Shown: positions 11,224-23,559 of the stretch, one piece after another | Position numbering within the stretch: position 1 is the stretch's first letter | Layout of the letters: every line of letters begins with the position of its first letter | Notes under the pieces: generated by a model | The model's input: only the letters and a program-made list of their open reading frames with translations | The model's database searches: none | What the model was told of the DNA's origin: nothing | Position numbers and translations under genes: made by a program | Origin: Chinchilla lanigera | Lineage: Eukaryota; Chordata; Mammalia; Rodentia; Chinchillidae | Length of the DNA stretch: 64,000 nt | Direction of reading: 5' to 3' | NCBI RefSeq assembly: GCF_000276665.1 | Contig: NW_004955427.1 | Coordinates: forward strand, 1,356,040-1,420,039

Positions 11224-11327
11224 TTTTTTTTTTTTTTTTGGTTTTTTTTTTCCAGTACCGGGAATGGAACTCACGACCTCATGCTTGCCAGGCAGGCGCT
11301 GTGCCGCAGAGCTAAATCCCCAGCCCC
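11224..11327 (-). repeat. ID SINE, reversed, 9-bp target-site duplication
   Basis: A T-rich tail, CCAGTACCGGGAATGGAACTC, GCTTGCCAGGCAGGCGC and CTAAATCCCCAGCCCC form a reversed ID. TATCCTTTC repeats flank it at 11215-11223 and 11328-11336. Confidence 0.95.
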
Positions 11328-11336
11328 TATCCTTTC

Positions 11337-12971
11337 ATTTTTCATGGCCATCTTTTAGCATAGTTTTTTATTTATGTCTTAACTGAGTGGTCCTCTTTTT
11401 TTTGACTCATCCTGTACTCACTCAAGATTTATCAAATACCATTTTTTGTCAGGCCCAGAGCTAAAAATCACCCTACACATACATGTATTCTTCTTGGTGT
11501 CGGAGCTGCTTCATCTTTTATGGGGACTCCTTTCCTCTGCCCTCATTGCTTTCCTTTAATCTTGACTTTCCCAGTTCAGGCTTCTGGGTTTTTTTGCTGT
11601 TCTCACCTTCTTCCTCTGCCGCTTGCCTGAGGGGACGTCTTTACACCATTCTTCTGTGTAGTTTGTAGAGCTTAAACCTGCTCAGCTCTGCAGCAGCTCC
11701 TTCGCATCCTCCTGCACCCTGGGTGTGCCTGGGGGTGTTTGTACAGTGGCATCATTGTGCTGAAGCACACTTCGCTAGGTTAAGATGGGGAGTGGCAGTT
11801 CCTTTGTCACTGCTCTGCTGGCTCCATCCCAGGACAGCTGGCAGATGCAGTTTTGACCACAAAGATTTTTTCCAGGGTCCCGTCTCCAGTTTTTGGTGAA
11901 GGATCACAGAAGACACTGGGTCATGCTCTTCATTGAGGTTTTGTTTGTTTTTTTTTTTAATTTAATTTTTTCCCTGACTATGCTTTATATAATGTAACTG
12001 CGTGTTCTTTGTCAAAAAAAATCTTGTAAAATGTCATTGTGTTACTCTGTCCAAACTGAATTGCAAGCACACCTTTCCTTTGATTCAGTGAAATAATTTT
12101 CAGTGTGATAAAAAAGGGAACTATGTCCATCTTTAGAGATGGCTATTTGAAGCCAACATTTGTCAGTGGTCATATTAGTGAGTTCTCACAACTGGAATAG
12201 ACCTGAGAAAACACTTTACTGTTTTACCTAAGGAAAACTCAAGGCCTATGTTGCTAAATGCCAGCTCATTATCATGTGAGTGAAAATCTAAGATTGAAAT
12301 CTGAGTGTCCTGTTCCCAACATTTTGTTGAATAAACTGCTCTTTTCTAAAATACTAATTCAAGGAAGAGATGTGATTAAAGAATCTCCTATGAAGTGAAG
12401 AGTTATTGGTGTTTTCTTTTTTGAGCACCCACCACAGCAGTATCACTGTTATTAATCTTTGATCCTCCTATGCCCTGAGTACTGCAGAAAGCAGCAATAC
12501 TAACATAGAATGCTTTGTCTTACAAGCCTAGCAGTATAGTTCCATGGCCTGTTACATATTATGAGGGGAGCAGCATACTAGAAAAAGCGTAGACGATTGA
12601 GTGCCCGTAGTCAGTTGTACACACGACATCAGTGGTTGTCAAGTAAGCCATACAAAGGATATATTCAACTGTTACTTATTTTTGTTGTTGCTTTACTCCA
12701 TGTAACTAAGAAGTACCACTTTTTTCCCTTCTGGTCATAAAGAAGTCATAGTTTTAGACCTTAAAGTTTGATTTTAATTGTCCTATTTTGATGGAAATGA
12801 TCCAACTTTTTTGAAGCAGATTAGAAATCCTTGCACATTTTCTTAGTAAAATACAGTTATTCAGTTAAGTCCTATAGAATGAATATTTCTTTGTTCAACA
12901 GCAGTCCTTGAACTAATGTAGTAAATTCATTTCACTTCTAGGTTGATAATATAATCCACTTTGGGTTAGAA
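11337..12971. other. No gene recognised
   Basis: Single-copy intronic sequence with a C/T-rich stretch at 11490-11720 and no long open frame or known repeat. I see no splice-site pair enclosing a conserved frame. Confidence 0.3.
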
Positions 12972-13347
12972 TGTCAGTCAGCTTTTCATCACTGTGACAA
13001 AAATACCTGAGATAAACAACTTAAAGGAGGGAAGGTTTATTTGGGCTCATTTTCAGTCCATGGTTATTTTACCCAGTGATTTTGGAGCCTATTGTGGGGC
13101 AATCCATCAAGATGGAAGCATGGCAGAGAAAAGCTGATCACTACATGGTGGCCAGGAAGTAAAAGGAGAATGAGAAGAAGAGATGGATGTCCCAAAATAC
13201 CCTTCAAGGGCACATACCTTAGTGACCTACTTCCAATTAGGCCCCACCTCTTACAGGTTCCACCACTTCCCAATAGTGCCATCTGGTGGGGATTAAGCTT
13301 TCAACACATGAGTTTTGGGAGTACATTTAAGACGTAAACCATAACAG
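12972..13347 (-). repeat. MaLR solo LTR, reversed
   Basis: It ends in CGTAAACCATAACA (reverse of TGTTATGGTTTACG) and contains CCAATTAGGCCCCACCTC and the reversed end TTTTCATCACTGTGACAAAA. These are typical of the MLT/MST/ORR group of MaLR LTRs. Open frames inside are spurious. Confidence 0.75.
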
Positions 13348-14195
13348 TTGGATTACAGTAGAATGGGGAATAGGGTAGATTTGGGATACGAGTCTAAACC
13401 TGATTATGTGTATACATTTATGTACATATAGAGGTGAGATCATTGTAGGTGTGCTGTTCTTTGATAAGGTCCATCAACTGTGAAGGAACCATCTGACAGT
13501 TTATTGCTTCACCATTTCTTGGAGAGATGGCCATTCTTCTCTGGCTTTCCACAGTGGTCTTAGGTTTTCAGGTATTTCTGAGAGTAAATGTGTCAGTGCA
13601 TTGATAAGACTTACCTTTTGCCTTCCATGTGGAGGGAAGTGTTAGAGCTGACACTCCTTAGGATGTGTAGCTTTTCACAGCTATTTTGGTGAATAGACTT
13701 ATCCATAGTCCTTGAGGGCGAGTTAGTGGAAATTTTAGCAATGCTTGTATATTTTCGTTTAGGGATCCTTGTTGGGATTCTCGGCTTGCATATCTCCTTG
13801 ATCTTGAATTAAACAGAAGAACAAAAAAGTAGTTAATGGTACATTTGGTGGAAAACCAGATATTGTTCAAGACATGAAGTTAGTGTGGAGGGTTTGGCTT
13901 TGAAAGTATTAGGTTTAGTGGACATATCAGACTTAAGACTGTCAAGTTGAAGAAAAAAATTTAGCAGATAATTCTGCCACATGTTTTAGATGTGTGCTGT
14001 GTGCAAGGGTCTACATAGTACATAATGATAGATACAGAGATTGTTTCTTTTTGGCGATCAGAGTGTTAAGAGTACTGTTCCAAATTATCTCAACAAAGAG
14101 CCATGGGATTGCTAAAGAAAGGTTAATTTCAACTGAGGAGTCTAAGAGCACTTCATGAAAAGCATACCATTTAATCTGGACTTTAAGGACTTGGC

Positions 14196-14568
14196 TTGGT
14201 TACTTTTCTCTCGTTGCTGAGACAAAATACCCAATGCCCAAAATGAAGGAAGGAAAGGTTTATTTAGCTCACAGTTTGTGGCGGTTTCAATCCATACTTG
14301 GCTGGCTCTGAGGCAGAGTGGCACGTGGCACAGGGCAACAGTTCATGGCAGCAGAAAACAGCAAAAGCAACAAGGGCAAAAAGGGAGGAGAGGCAGAGAG
14401 CAAGGCTCTTTCCCTCCCTTATAGTGTATGCAAACTACCTGCCCCAGGGCGGGTGTAGCACTCACACCTGTGATCCCAGCGTTGGACCATGGATCAAAAA
14501 AAACCTCTAGAAGCCTGCCCCATGACTGCATGAGACTTTGGGGGGACATCCAGACATAAACCATAACA
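14196..14568 (-). repeat. MaLR-like solo LTR, reversed
   Basis: It begins TTACTTTTCTCTCGTTGCTG, contains GAGACAAAATACCCAATGCC and AGGTTTATTTAGCTCACAG, and ends GACATAAACCATAACA. It is the reverse counterpart of the LTR at 15094 and a close relative of the copy at 37547. Confidence 0.75.
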
Positions 14569-14928
14569 GAACTCGAAAGGCTTTTAGCAGCAGGGATGAG
14601 AGAGAGCATCCCAGGATAATGAAATACTTCTGCCAATAGGATGAGGGAATGTTTTGGGGAGTGGCCTTGAAGTAGGAAACTATCAAACAGTTGAAAAATG
14701 GAATGGTTTCAGATTACATGGGTTATATGTGAGATGTGGGTTGGGAATGTAGATTGGGACCAGCTAGGAGAATTATACCTCTCGTATAGATGAAGGTGTA
14801 CGTGTATAGGAAAATGGGTTGTGTTGAGGTGGAGTTACATCATAGAGGTAAAATTGTCTTAATACTTGTTCACTGATTAATATGTGAGGGATAAGGGAAG
14901 ACTCACAGATAGGTTGAGTGATCTAGAT

Positions 14929-15007
14929 CAGTGGTTGGTGAACCTATGCCATATGTGCTGCACGGGCTGTTCGCATCATTGAAAGCTCTAAAAGGTTCCC
15001 ATCACTG
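14929..15007. mobile_element. Complete 79-bp hAT MITE (copy B)
   Basis: Terminal inverted repeats CAGTGGTTGGTGAACCT and AGGTTCCCATCACTG bound 79 bases. The 8 bases before it, ATCTAGAT, fit the NTCTAGAN target preference of hAT-Charlie elements; the right duplication is diverged. It has the same interior pattern as 7246-7329. Confidence 0.8.
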
Positions 15008-15093
15008 ATAGACTAAGGGAGTAGATTAGTGTGGTGAAAGACTGCTTAGAAATACACTCTTTCATGGTTTTAGGAAAAATACTCTTAGATAGT

Positions 15094-15531
15094 GTTACGG
15101 CTTTTGTCTAGATGTCCCCCCAAAGCCTCATGCAGTCATAGGTGGAAGTTTTGGGAGATGGCCATATCTAGAGTGTGTCATGCTGAAGTTAAGGATGTGA
15201 TGTTGGGATTGCTTCACCGTGCAGTGGTAGGATTAAGAGTGCCTCACCCTGGTGTGAGAGCTGCCCAACCTAAGGCAGGTAGCCAGGATAGAATACAAGG
15301 GACAGAAAAGGCTGCAGTTTTCATTTGCCGCTTCACTACTTTGGTGTTTCCTGACCTCTACTCTGTTGCCCTCTGCCCGTGGTGCCCATACGTCTGCCAT
15401 GTCCTCCTGCCTTGGGGCCAACTGATTATGAACTGAAATCTCTGCAAACTGTGAGCCAAAATAAACTTTTCGTCCTTTAACTTTGGGTGTTGGGTATTTT
15501 GTCTCAGCGATGAGAAGAGTAACTAAGACAG
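15094..15531 (+). repeat. MaLR-like solo LTR
   Basis: It starts TGTTACGGCTTTTGTCTAGA with GTCCCCCCAAAGCCTCATG and ends CAGCGATGAGAAGAGTAAC then TAAGACA. A poly(A) signal lies in GAGCCAAAATAAAC. Flanking GATAG/GATAA may be the 5-bp duplication. The 114-residue open frame within it is not a gene. Confidence 0.8.
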
Positions 15532-16539
15532 ATAAGAATACTTACTGGTAAAGAGATGGGGCAAAGGTTTTCCGTTATAATCCAGTGTTGATATTATTAT
15601 TTCCCTCTGGTGGCGTCATTCTTTTTTGTTGTGAATTTATAAATCTTTTGTTAAAATTCTTGGAAATTCTTTGTAGTTTTTTATCATAGATTTCTAATGC
15701 TATTTTAATGGGGAGACCATTTTATAATTGATTCTATAGAGATTTGTTTCCGCATTTTTCTTGTACTGATTTAGTATAGTGAAGTTCCTTTATCTTTTTA
15801 TGTACTTTCTTTCTCATTTTTTAAAAAATTTAACATATGATCTTTATCTTATTTTAGCATCCTAGAAATAGTCTGATGTTATTGGATGTTTTAATTCAAA
15901 TTAAGCATTTGTTGAAAAGATATATTAGATACACTTCTCTTTGTTAACATTATTCAGATAAAATGAAATAGATGAAAATGAAAAACATCAGAATGCATTA
16001 CATGTAATAAGGCTAAGTACTGTGCTGTGAATATTGTTTCAATTTATGTATATGTGCACACACACTTGTGTACCAGGTTATATTGTAACATCCGTTTTTT
16101 ATTGGGGATTATGGATCGTGGTAAAGGGTTTGAAATTACTAGACTAGAAGAAGGGGAGGTTTTTGATGTGAAGCGGTAGGCATTCATTGCTGGAATTGCT
16201 AAAGATAATACAAGATGAAAATACGAACATGCTATTAACTCTGGTTACTGGAATAATAGGTAATTTTTCTCCACATTTTCTGTAATTGTATGATAGAAAA
16301 TGAAACACTAAATTATGTTAAGAGATAAAAAAGGAAACTGCTCAGAGATCAGATTATTTCTGGGAATATCAACCATATTATCCAAACTGTGAGCAGCAGA
16401 AGACAGTTGAAAATCAGTAATAGAGCAATCAAGTTTGCTGTTATTGTGACCACAGTATTAATTGTCTTTGCAGGATACGTTCTTGTGGTGTCTTGTCAAG
16501 ATTTAGATTGATTCTCCAGTTAGTGTGCAAAACTCTATG
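15532..16539. other. No gene recognised
   Basis: AT-rich intronic sequence without a clear repeat or coding signal. Confidence 0.3.
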
Positions 16540-16700
16540 TTGGGATCCTATTTAAATTGTAGATTCCTGGGCATTCTCCCAGAAGTTGTAATTCATTTGT
16601 CTGTGCATCTATAAGAATCCACATTTTAACACACTGTTGATGTATTCTGACACAGGTGGTCAGCATAACACACAGTCGTTCTTTGGAGCACCACTGTCAG
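16540..16700. repeat. MER5A-like hAT fragment
   Basis: GTAGATTCCTGGGCATTCTC, TAATTCATTTGTCT and AGAATCCACATTTTAACA follow the order of the MER5A group. Old and truncated. Confidence 0.5.
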
Positions 16701-19700
16701 AGCTGAACCTCATTACCTCTTTCAGATGTAAGCTTTAAGTTTTTTCACCTGGAACTCTGACCGACCAGAGGCATGGTTCACAACCAAGAAAGGCCAGAGC
16801 ATCTTGGCCTAGTAGTTATGTAGAAAGATAATCATCTGTGGGACTTTTATTTTTTCCCAGATATCAAATTCACAACTGTGGGACTTCTAAAACAACAGTT
16901 AGGCCCCATGTCAAAACCTGTGACTTCAGTTGTTTAGAGCTGAGTCAAGATGTGTGAATTTTTAATGGCATAGAACACACTGTTGACGGAGCTTTTTCCT
17001 TTTAGGCAACAATGAAATGTGTTAGTGAAAAAAAAGTATGGCTTGGGATCGTGTTCACTGATAGGGCCAGCTGTGTAAAAGTTACTGCGCTCCCAAGGGT
17101 TCTTGGTGATGCTTGGTAATGCTTTGCACAGTTTTTACCTCTAGATGGCAGCAAAGGCTGCTTAGTTTATTAGTACACCCCTACATGTCATTCCCTCAAT
17201 CTAAAAAAATGCTCTTTTTTTCCTTGTATGAATTTTATATTTGGACTTCTGTAGGTAAAATGAGGTATGGAGTTTTAAAATGTATCATCTCTTAGGTCAT
17301 TTTTATAAGGAATTATATCAAGTAGCTCCAAGAAAATTTTTTTCAATTTTGGAGTACATACTGCCAGAGAAATCTGTGCATATGGCTCTTGTAAGATCAC
17401 ACAGCAAATGTTCTACTCTGATTTGGAGGTTCCTGGGTTTCATCAGAAAGCAGATGTCTTGGAGGAGGTTAAGCAAATTGGAAAGTTCATTCATAGAAGA
17501 AAAAGATTGTACTGTGCTTAACTCAGTACAGTGTGGAGGTTGATATTTGGGATGAATTATAAGTCTGAGGGATGATGAGTTCAGTGAAGTAGAGGCAGTA
17601 CTTTTTTCTAAGGAACAGTAAAAAGAAAAAAGTATGTTTGTGAAATATATTCATTAAATTTTAAAAGGGTTGATCTATTGTGGGCCTAAGTTCTAAAAAG
17701 AAACCGAATAGTCTGTACATCTCCTAGCTTGTAGCAAATCATCAGATAGCAGTTAGTTTTACTTACTAAAATAAGTCTAGAAGAGTGAAATGTTTTCAGT
17801 TTTATTCAGCCTCGATTCTGTGATCTGGTTTTTACGTTATGTTCTTTCGTATTATTATTTAGGCAAACACTGAAAATACACCAGAACAAAATCAGAATTT
17901 CTGAAGAAATCATCGGACCTTCTCTTGAGTCAGGATATTTCCTTTTCTCTTAAAGAAATTAATTTTATAAATTCTTTGAACTTCTGCTGATGTCGTGGTA
18001 ACGTATTGTGTAATTAGGCAGTGTTACATCAGGAGTGGACCTGACTTCATGACATCTTTAGCTCTAGATACGGAGAAGTTCACGACTCCCACAGGTCTTA
18101 GATGTTCCTGACTTGTGATCACTGAAGTTGGATGGGGAGATGGTGCAGACAGAGTTTCTTGACTCCCGAGAACCAGCTATGGAATGCCTGCCCGAGAAGT
18201 GTGTTATCAGAATGGCAGTGCTTTTCTGTTTTTGTTTTATCTCCGTGTTTAATGGTAAAAGGTTGAAGTAATGATGATGGATGTGGTGATGAAAAGGAGG
18301 AAATGCTAAACTGGAGCAAAATAATCCTTGAAATGTTATTGCTGTCATTTCTTTTGTCTTTTATATTGTTTGGCAAATTACTGTTAGTGTGGGTATGTGG
18401 AAGTGATGTAGAATTAACAGATAGTGAATCTGACAGATAGCCCTAAGGTCATGGGCTCCTTCGGGTTTTTTTTCTCTTGATTTTCTTAGGACTTCCCATT
18501 ATGCAATAAAAAAAAAAGTTTCATGTGCAAAGACATGCTGCAGAGGTAAACCTTCTAGTCTGATTAAACTCCTATGAGAGATTTGATTTTAAACAGTGTT
18601 CCACTGCTGTGATTTATGTTAAAGAGTGGTCCAGTTTCTGAGGTAAGCAGCAGAGCACCCGAGTAAATTGGTACCTTTGTTTTGTGATGCAGTGTGATTT
18701 GTGATCATACCTAGTCACCTCCCAGTCCGTTTCCATAGTAATTACACCATGGGTACCAGGGTAGTCAAAAAATAAACACTGAAATACAGTATTTAAAATC
18801 CTTCTAGCCCATTTGCTTAGATTTTGTGCCTAACGCAGCCTCCCATTACAAATGTGTTGAAATATACCAACCTGGAATAGTTGCCTTGCTTACTGGTCCT
18901 CTTTCTTTTATTCATCTGTTAAATTTTCCTTTTGCCTTGGCTTTTTTTCTTTCTATTTGGATTCCCTTCTCCTCCCCTTCCTTTTCTTTCTCATTCCCTC
19001 ATTAATCTTCTTGTCTTCAGACTCGCGTCTTATAAGAGCCTTCAGTATGTGACTAAAGCATCTGCCATGGAGCCAGACTTGCATCTCCTTTCTGTTCTGG
19101 CAGGAACTAGCAGTGTGTCCCTGTACAGCCTATATCAATCTCAGTTTGTTCATTGGTAATCTACATCAGGAGATTACAGTACAACTCTTAAATTTTCTTG
19201 GGGACTAAAGGTACAGTGTGGGAAAGTCCCTCACACATCGAAAGTGCCAGATAAGTGCTCGTTGTTACTACTGTCATTGTTAGTATGTTAACCTCAGCGT
19301 GCTATCATCAGTAATAGGTACCTTAAGATACGTATTTCTTGATAATAATTCTAACTTCTCTTTGATGGTATATCACTGTTCTTGCTTTATCCCTTGTTCT
19401 CTCATATCTCCACTTATTCATTGGAGATATCTTACCAAGTATAGGAGTTGTTGAAGTGCCAATTTCTGAGCCACTGTTGGCCAGAAAATCACAGTTGCAC
19501 ATACTTTACCCCCTTTATGTTATTTGGCCTAGTCATTGTGACTCCTTTTTAGAGTTCACCTGAAATGTTTTATATATCTTATTATATCACAGTATGATAT
19601 GGACATTAGCACAGTTAGAGGTGAAGGTGGTCAGTGACTACATTATGCGATATATTGATAAAAGTGCTTAAAATAAGTAATAGCTCATGCTTACTTTTGA

Positions 19701-19789
19701 GGTTATAGTATAGGAGAAGAAACAGTTATATCACAAGGCAGAATGAAATGCTATAATAAAAGTACAAACTGAAGTGTTTAAAATACCTG
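16701..19789. other. No gene recognised
   Basis: About 3 kb of mostly single-copy intronic DNA. It contains one weak CTCF-like site, a C/T-rich tract at 18950-19020 and short open frames (the longest is 94 codons at 18064-18348) without recognisable products. Confidence 0.3.
17138..17151 (+). promoter_or_regulatory. Weaker CTCF-like motif CCTCTAGATGGCAG
   Basis: It matches the CTCF core except for T at the third position, in the same orientation as the motif at 25936. Low confidence without occupancy data. Confidence 0.25.
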
Positions 19790-20230
19790 TAGGACATTTG
19801 AAAACTAAGGAAGTTTTTCCAGAGGACATGGCACCTGAGAAATGAGCAGGATTTTAATATGAGGAGCCAAGGGAGAACATTCCAGCCCTAGAAACAACGT
19901 GGGCAAAGATACAAGATGAAATGGCCTGATGGTACATGGCAGATGATACTGTATTCTGGTGAGGGTGCGTGGTATATTCAGAGTTTCAAGACAAGATGAA
20001 GAAAGAGGTGCAGGTCATGGTAGAAGGGTTGTGTTGCCATTATGATGATGTAAGCGGGGGAGGCTGAGGAATTGCAATGATCAGAATGGTGTTTAGGGTG
20101 AAGATTGAATTGTAAGGGTAAGGAATTAAATGTAGGTGCAGTATCTGAAAGTACTGTCTGTACAAAGGTCTGGACTTAGGGAATAATAGCACAAATAGGA
20201 AACAGAACAGAAAAAGAAATAACAGGGTAC
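19790..20230. repeat. Ancient dispersed repeat, class unresolved
   Basis: Phrases such as GGAGAACATTCCAGCCCTAG and GTGGGCAAAGATACAAGATG follow a well-known old mammalian dispersed repeat. A similar but fainter pattern occurs at 23280-23430. Confidence 0.35.
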
Positions 20231-20259
20231 GTAGCTAGTTGGACCTGGAAGTTGAGCAG

Positions 20260-20832
20260 TGTATTAGTTAGGGTTCTCTAGAGGAGCAGAATTAATAGAA
20301 ACTATATGTATAATTATTGCAGGGTGTTTATTAGATAGGCTTACAGAATCAGAGGTGGGAGAGTCCACAAGTGGCAGTGTGCAGGATCCGAGGTAGGAGA
20401 ATCCTCCATGGCCATCTGCGTGTGGAGAACTGGAGGATCCAGTAGCTACTCAGCCCTAGAAGAGAGAAGCTGCAGAACAAGAGAGGTGAGGGATGCAACC
20501 CAGTCCAAGGTCTGAAAGCTCACCGATGGGTCACTGGTGTGAGTCTGCACTGAAGGCTGAAGAAACTAGAGACCAGGAGACCACGTTCCCAGGTGGCAGC
20601 AGCGAAGGGCGCATCTACTCAGGAAGAACAGAGCTCTCCAGAACAGGGAAATTCCTTCATTTCCTCTTGGATTCCATCAAGGCTACAAAACTGCCCACAG
20701 GAAGTGTGGGCCCTCCTCCCTCTGTTTGCTGGCCTACATGTCGGCCATCCACAGACACACCCGGAGCTGTGCTTTGCTGATCTGCTAGGCATTTCTTGCC
20801 CGGTCAAGTTGACATATCACAGTGAACAGTCA
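20260..20832 (-). repeat. LTR-like interspersed repeat, reversed
   Basis: The plus strand starts TGTATTAGTTAGGGTTCTCT and ends GTCAAGTTGACATATCACAG...CAGTCA. On the minus strand it therefore runs TGACTG...TAATACA, as in a known mammalian LTR-like repeat. The 95-residue open frame at 20493-20780 lies inside and is spurious. Confidence 0.6.
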
Positions 20833-20986
20833 TAGAGAAGTGGAGAATGGTTCCCCGATGCGGAACCCGGACGAGGCAAGGGCAACGAGTCGTTACCAGA
20901 ACCAGGACAAGGTGCGGTTCAAGAGAGACAGTGCGTGGAAATACAAGCACATGCTCAGTTTGAAATACAGCTGGGCTTTCCGCGGG

Positions 20987-21087
20987 GAACTTCGGTAGCA
21001 TTGAAATTTTGAAAATAATTGCTTTGAGGGTCATCATAGAGAACTTCGGTAGCATTGAAATTTTGAAAATAATTGCTTTGAGGGTCA
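20987..21087. repeat. 54-bp exact tandem duplication
   Basis: The unit starting GAACTTCGGTAGCATTGAAA occurs at 20987 and 21041 with 47 identical bases. It is recent because no mismatch is seen. The preceding 150 bases are unusually CpG-rich for an intron and are unrecognised. Confidence 0.95.
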
Positions 21088-21845
21088 CCATTTAAGTGGC
21101 TGCAACACTCCAGGGAGAAAGTAACTCCTCACTTTGTACTCTTTTGTCCCACCTTAGGTATTTCCACATGCTTTCCCAGCGCCTGTGAAATGAATTTTGT
21201 TGGTTCCTCCTGTGCTGTCATATCCCCTGCACAAGACCACCCAGACCCACTGACTTGGATGAACAGCCCCCTAAGAAAGCATTTCTCCCCATTAATTGAG
21301 GAACACAGTAACTGAGCCACTGCCCCGGCACTGTCTGGCTTACGTAGGTAAAGGAAGTCCTGCTCTTTTCTGGTGACCTTGCTAGCTCCCTGCCCTGTGT
21401 CTGGATGGAGCAGGCAGTTACATAAATTTGTACTCTCTGGGGAGATCTGCCACTTCTTGACACTGAGGTGTGTAGTAAGGACAGGAGGCCCCTCAAAGCA
21501 GCTTTCCTTCCTCACTGACAGTCTGAGAGAAGCCCAGAATAAGGCCAGAGTTGATAGATTTGGCCAAAAAAAAGTAGCAGTTGTCCATTGTTCTCTCTAG
21601 TCCTCTAATTGCTATTCTTTAAAGCAAAATGAGAAGTTTCAGAAATGTTTACAAAGTTCTGTAATATGTATTCTTACGATCAGAGAAGGTTTTTTTTTAT
21701 AAATAAGTGGGCCACTTCTGTATGTTGCTATTAGAAAGCTCTTCTGTATAATCTCTACCCAGTGAGTCCCTCCCTGATGCCTTCTCTCATGTCCTGGACC
21801 TCTTGAGGATCTATCGCAGGTTTTAGTTACCTCTTATTTCTGTAA
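21088..21845. other. No gene recognised
   Basis: Single-copy sequence. Overlapping open frames at 21129-21515 (minus) and 21373-21600 (plus) lack homology I recognise and lack splice context. Confidence 0.3.
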
Positions 21846-22042
21846 AACTGTAGTTTTAGCCTGCTGTGGTGGCACACACCTGGAATCACAGTACTCTAGA
21901 AGGCTGAGGCAGAAGATCACAAGATTGAGCCCAGCCTGGGTGACTTAAGGATGAGCTAGATTCTGTCTCAAAATAAAAAGTAAAAATGGCTGAGGCTGTT
22001 ACTCAGTACAAAGGTTCAATCCCCAGTGCCCCAGACAAAACA
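21846..22042 (+). repeat. B1-dID dimeric SINE
   Basis: A B1 part (CTGCTGTGGTGGCACACACC, GGCTGAGGCAGAAGATCAC, GATTCTGTCTC) is joined through an A-rich linker to an ID part ending GGTTCAATCCCCAGTGCCC. The B1-plus-ID dimer is diagnostic of certain non-murid rodents. Confidence 0.9.
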
Positions 22043-22430
22043 ACGACATAAAGGAGTTTTTGAAGTGTCAAAAGTGACTGATATCAGTGTATTTTGGCAA
22101 AAAAGTCACTAAAAAGTAGAAAAAGGGCTAGATCCCCTTTTTAAGGGACAAAAACAAGAGCAAACCCAGTAACGGGGAAGGGAAGTAATGTATTGCTGAG
22201 AAATTACTTCGTTTGAAGAGCGGCTGTGATGGAGCCGTTTTTATTTGTCTTTAAATTGTTATGGAGGGGAACGGAAGAAGCCAATTTGAAGACTGCTTTG
22301 AAATGACAATTTTGATTCGGAATGCTTCCTTGGTTTGCAGTTATTGTGATCCCAAATTAGAAGCAGAATTTGGAGACTGAGCCTTAACACCTCTCCCTGT
22401 GAGCTGGGAAATATACAGTGCTTGTTTTTA

Positions 22431-22591
22431 TTTTTATTTTTATTTTTTGGTCTTTTTGAGACAGTGTCTCACTATGCATTTCAGGCTGGCCTTGAGCTCA
22501 CTTTGTAGCCCAGGCTGGCCTTGAACTTGCAACGATCCTACTGCCTCAGCCTCCCAAGTGCTGGGACTACAGGCGTGCACCACCACGCCCA
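22431..22591 (-). repeat. B1 SINE, reversed, perfect 18-bp target-site duplication
   Basis: A reversed B1 with GAGACAGTGTCTCACTATGC and GGGACTACAGGCGTGCACC. ATACAGTGCTTGTTTTTA flanks it at 22413-22430 and 22592-22609. Confidence 0.97.
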
Positions 22592-22609
22592 ATACAGTGC
22601 TTGTTTTTA

Positions 22610-23559
22610 AAAATGATTTTGGGAGTATCAGATTTTCTTGTTAAGTTAATAATGCTTGAGACGCGGACGTCCTAAATTATGGCATAAAAGCTAAGAAAAC
22701 ATTCTAGGCTTCAGTGAAGGCAGAAGTCCCACCAACTGTAGACTGAGTTGTCGGTGCCTGTCTTTATGGTGGCTAGACCTTGATTACCTTTTCTGAAGGT
22801 CTCGAGTCATTATCCAGGACTGTCAGGACAGCTTGCTTGTGATAAGCTCTGGCCCCCTTAGTTGTGTTGCTGCCTTTGTGGATCACTTCTACTCACTCTC
22901 AATGCTTTTCTCTCCAGTCATCTCTGATAGGTGCTTGGTGTTCCGCCCGGTGCCTGCTGATGGCCTGTGCAGAGTTCATTTTCCGTGCTTGGCATGTGTG
23001 CCCTTTGCTTATAGAATCCAGCGTTAGGAGAGTGGACACTCACTGCAGCTCTGGTGCTCTCTTGAGTACAGAGTATCCTGATGACGAGAGCATGAGCCCC
23101 TCCCTTGGTCTTGCTTTCTTCAGTCTCCTGTCCCCAGCTCCGACTTCATTTCTGCCCACTTGTGTGGGGCTTGATCTCTCGCATTCGTTATCTCTTATTA
23201 TCCTGTCTGTGGCTTCACAAGGTAGGAGGGTTTGGAAGAGAGGCAAATCACTGTTGGCTGTAGTGATCATCGGCGATTTCAGAAGAGGTGAGCCTTGAAC
23301 CAGACCTTTCAGAGTGGGTCTTGACTTGAAGAGAGATGCTAATGCGTAGCAAAGTGTAGAAGAAGAGAGGGAAAGTCTTGCGTGTATTTAGGAGCAGAGT
23401 GTTCTAGTCTAAGTGGCAGATGTGCAAAGCGGAGCACAAAGAAGTAATGTTAGGCAACCTATCTCCACAGGTTATAGGAAAGACCAGGTGCAGTTTATGG
23501 TGTTTCCCCTCTCGCTGAGGTAGTTTGTCTGTATGTTTTGATGGAAAGAATAGGACAGT
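22610..23559. other. No gene recognised
   Basis: Moderately GC-rich single-copy sequence. The 144-codon frame at 22864-23298 has no recognisable domain. Faint old-repeat text occurs at 23280-23430. Confidence 0.3.

Noticed and set aside
11050..11386. Plus-strand frames of 83-102 codons
   Set aside because: The second half is translated from a reversed ID SINE with long T runs.
15092..15436. 114-codon frame resembling a small secreted protein
   Set aside because: It lies entirely inside a MaLR-type LTR.
15603..15616. CCCTCTGGTGGCG considered as a CTCF site
   Set aside because: It departs from the core consensus at two informative positions.
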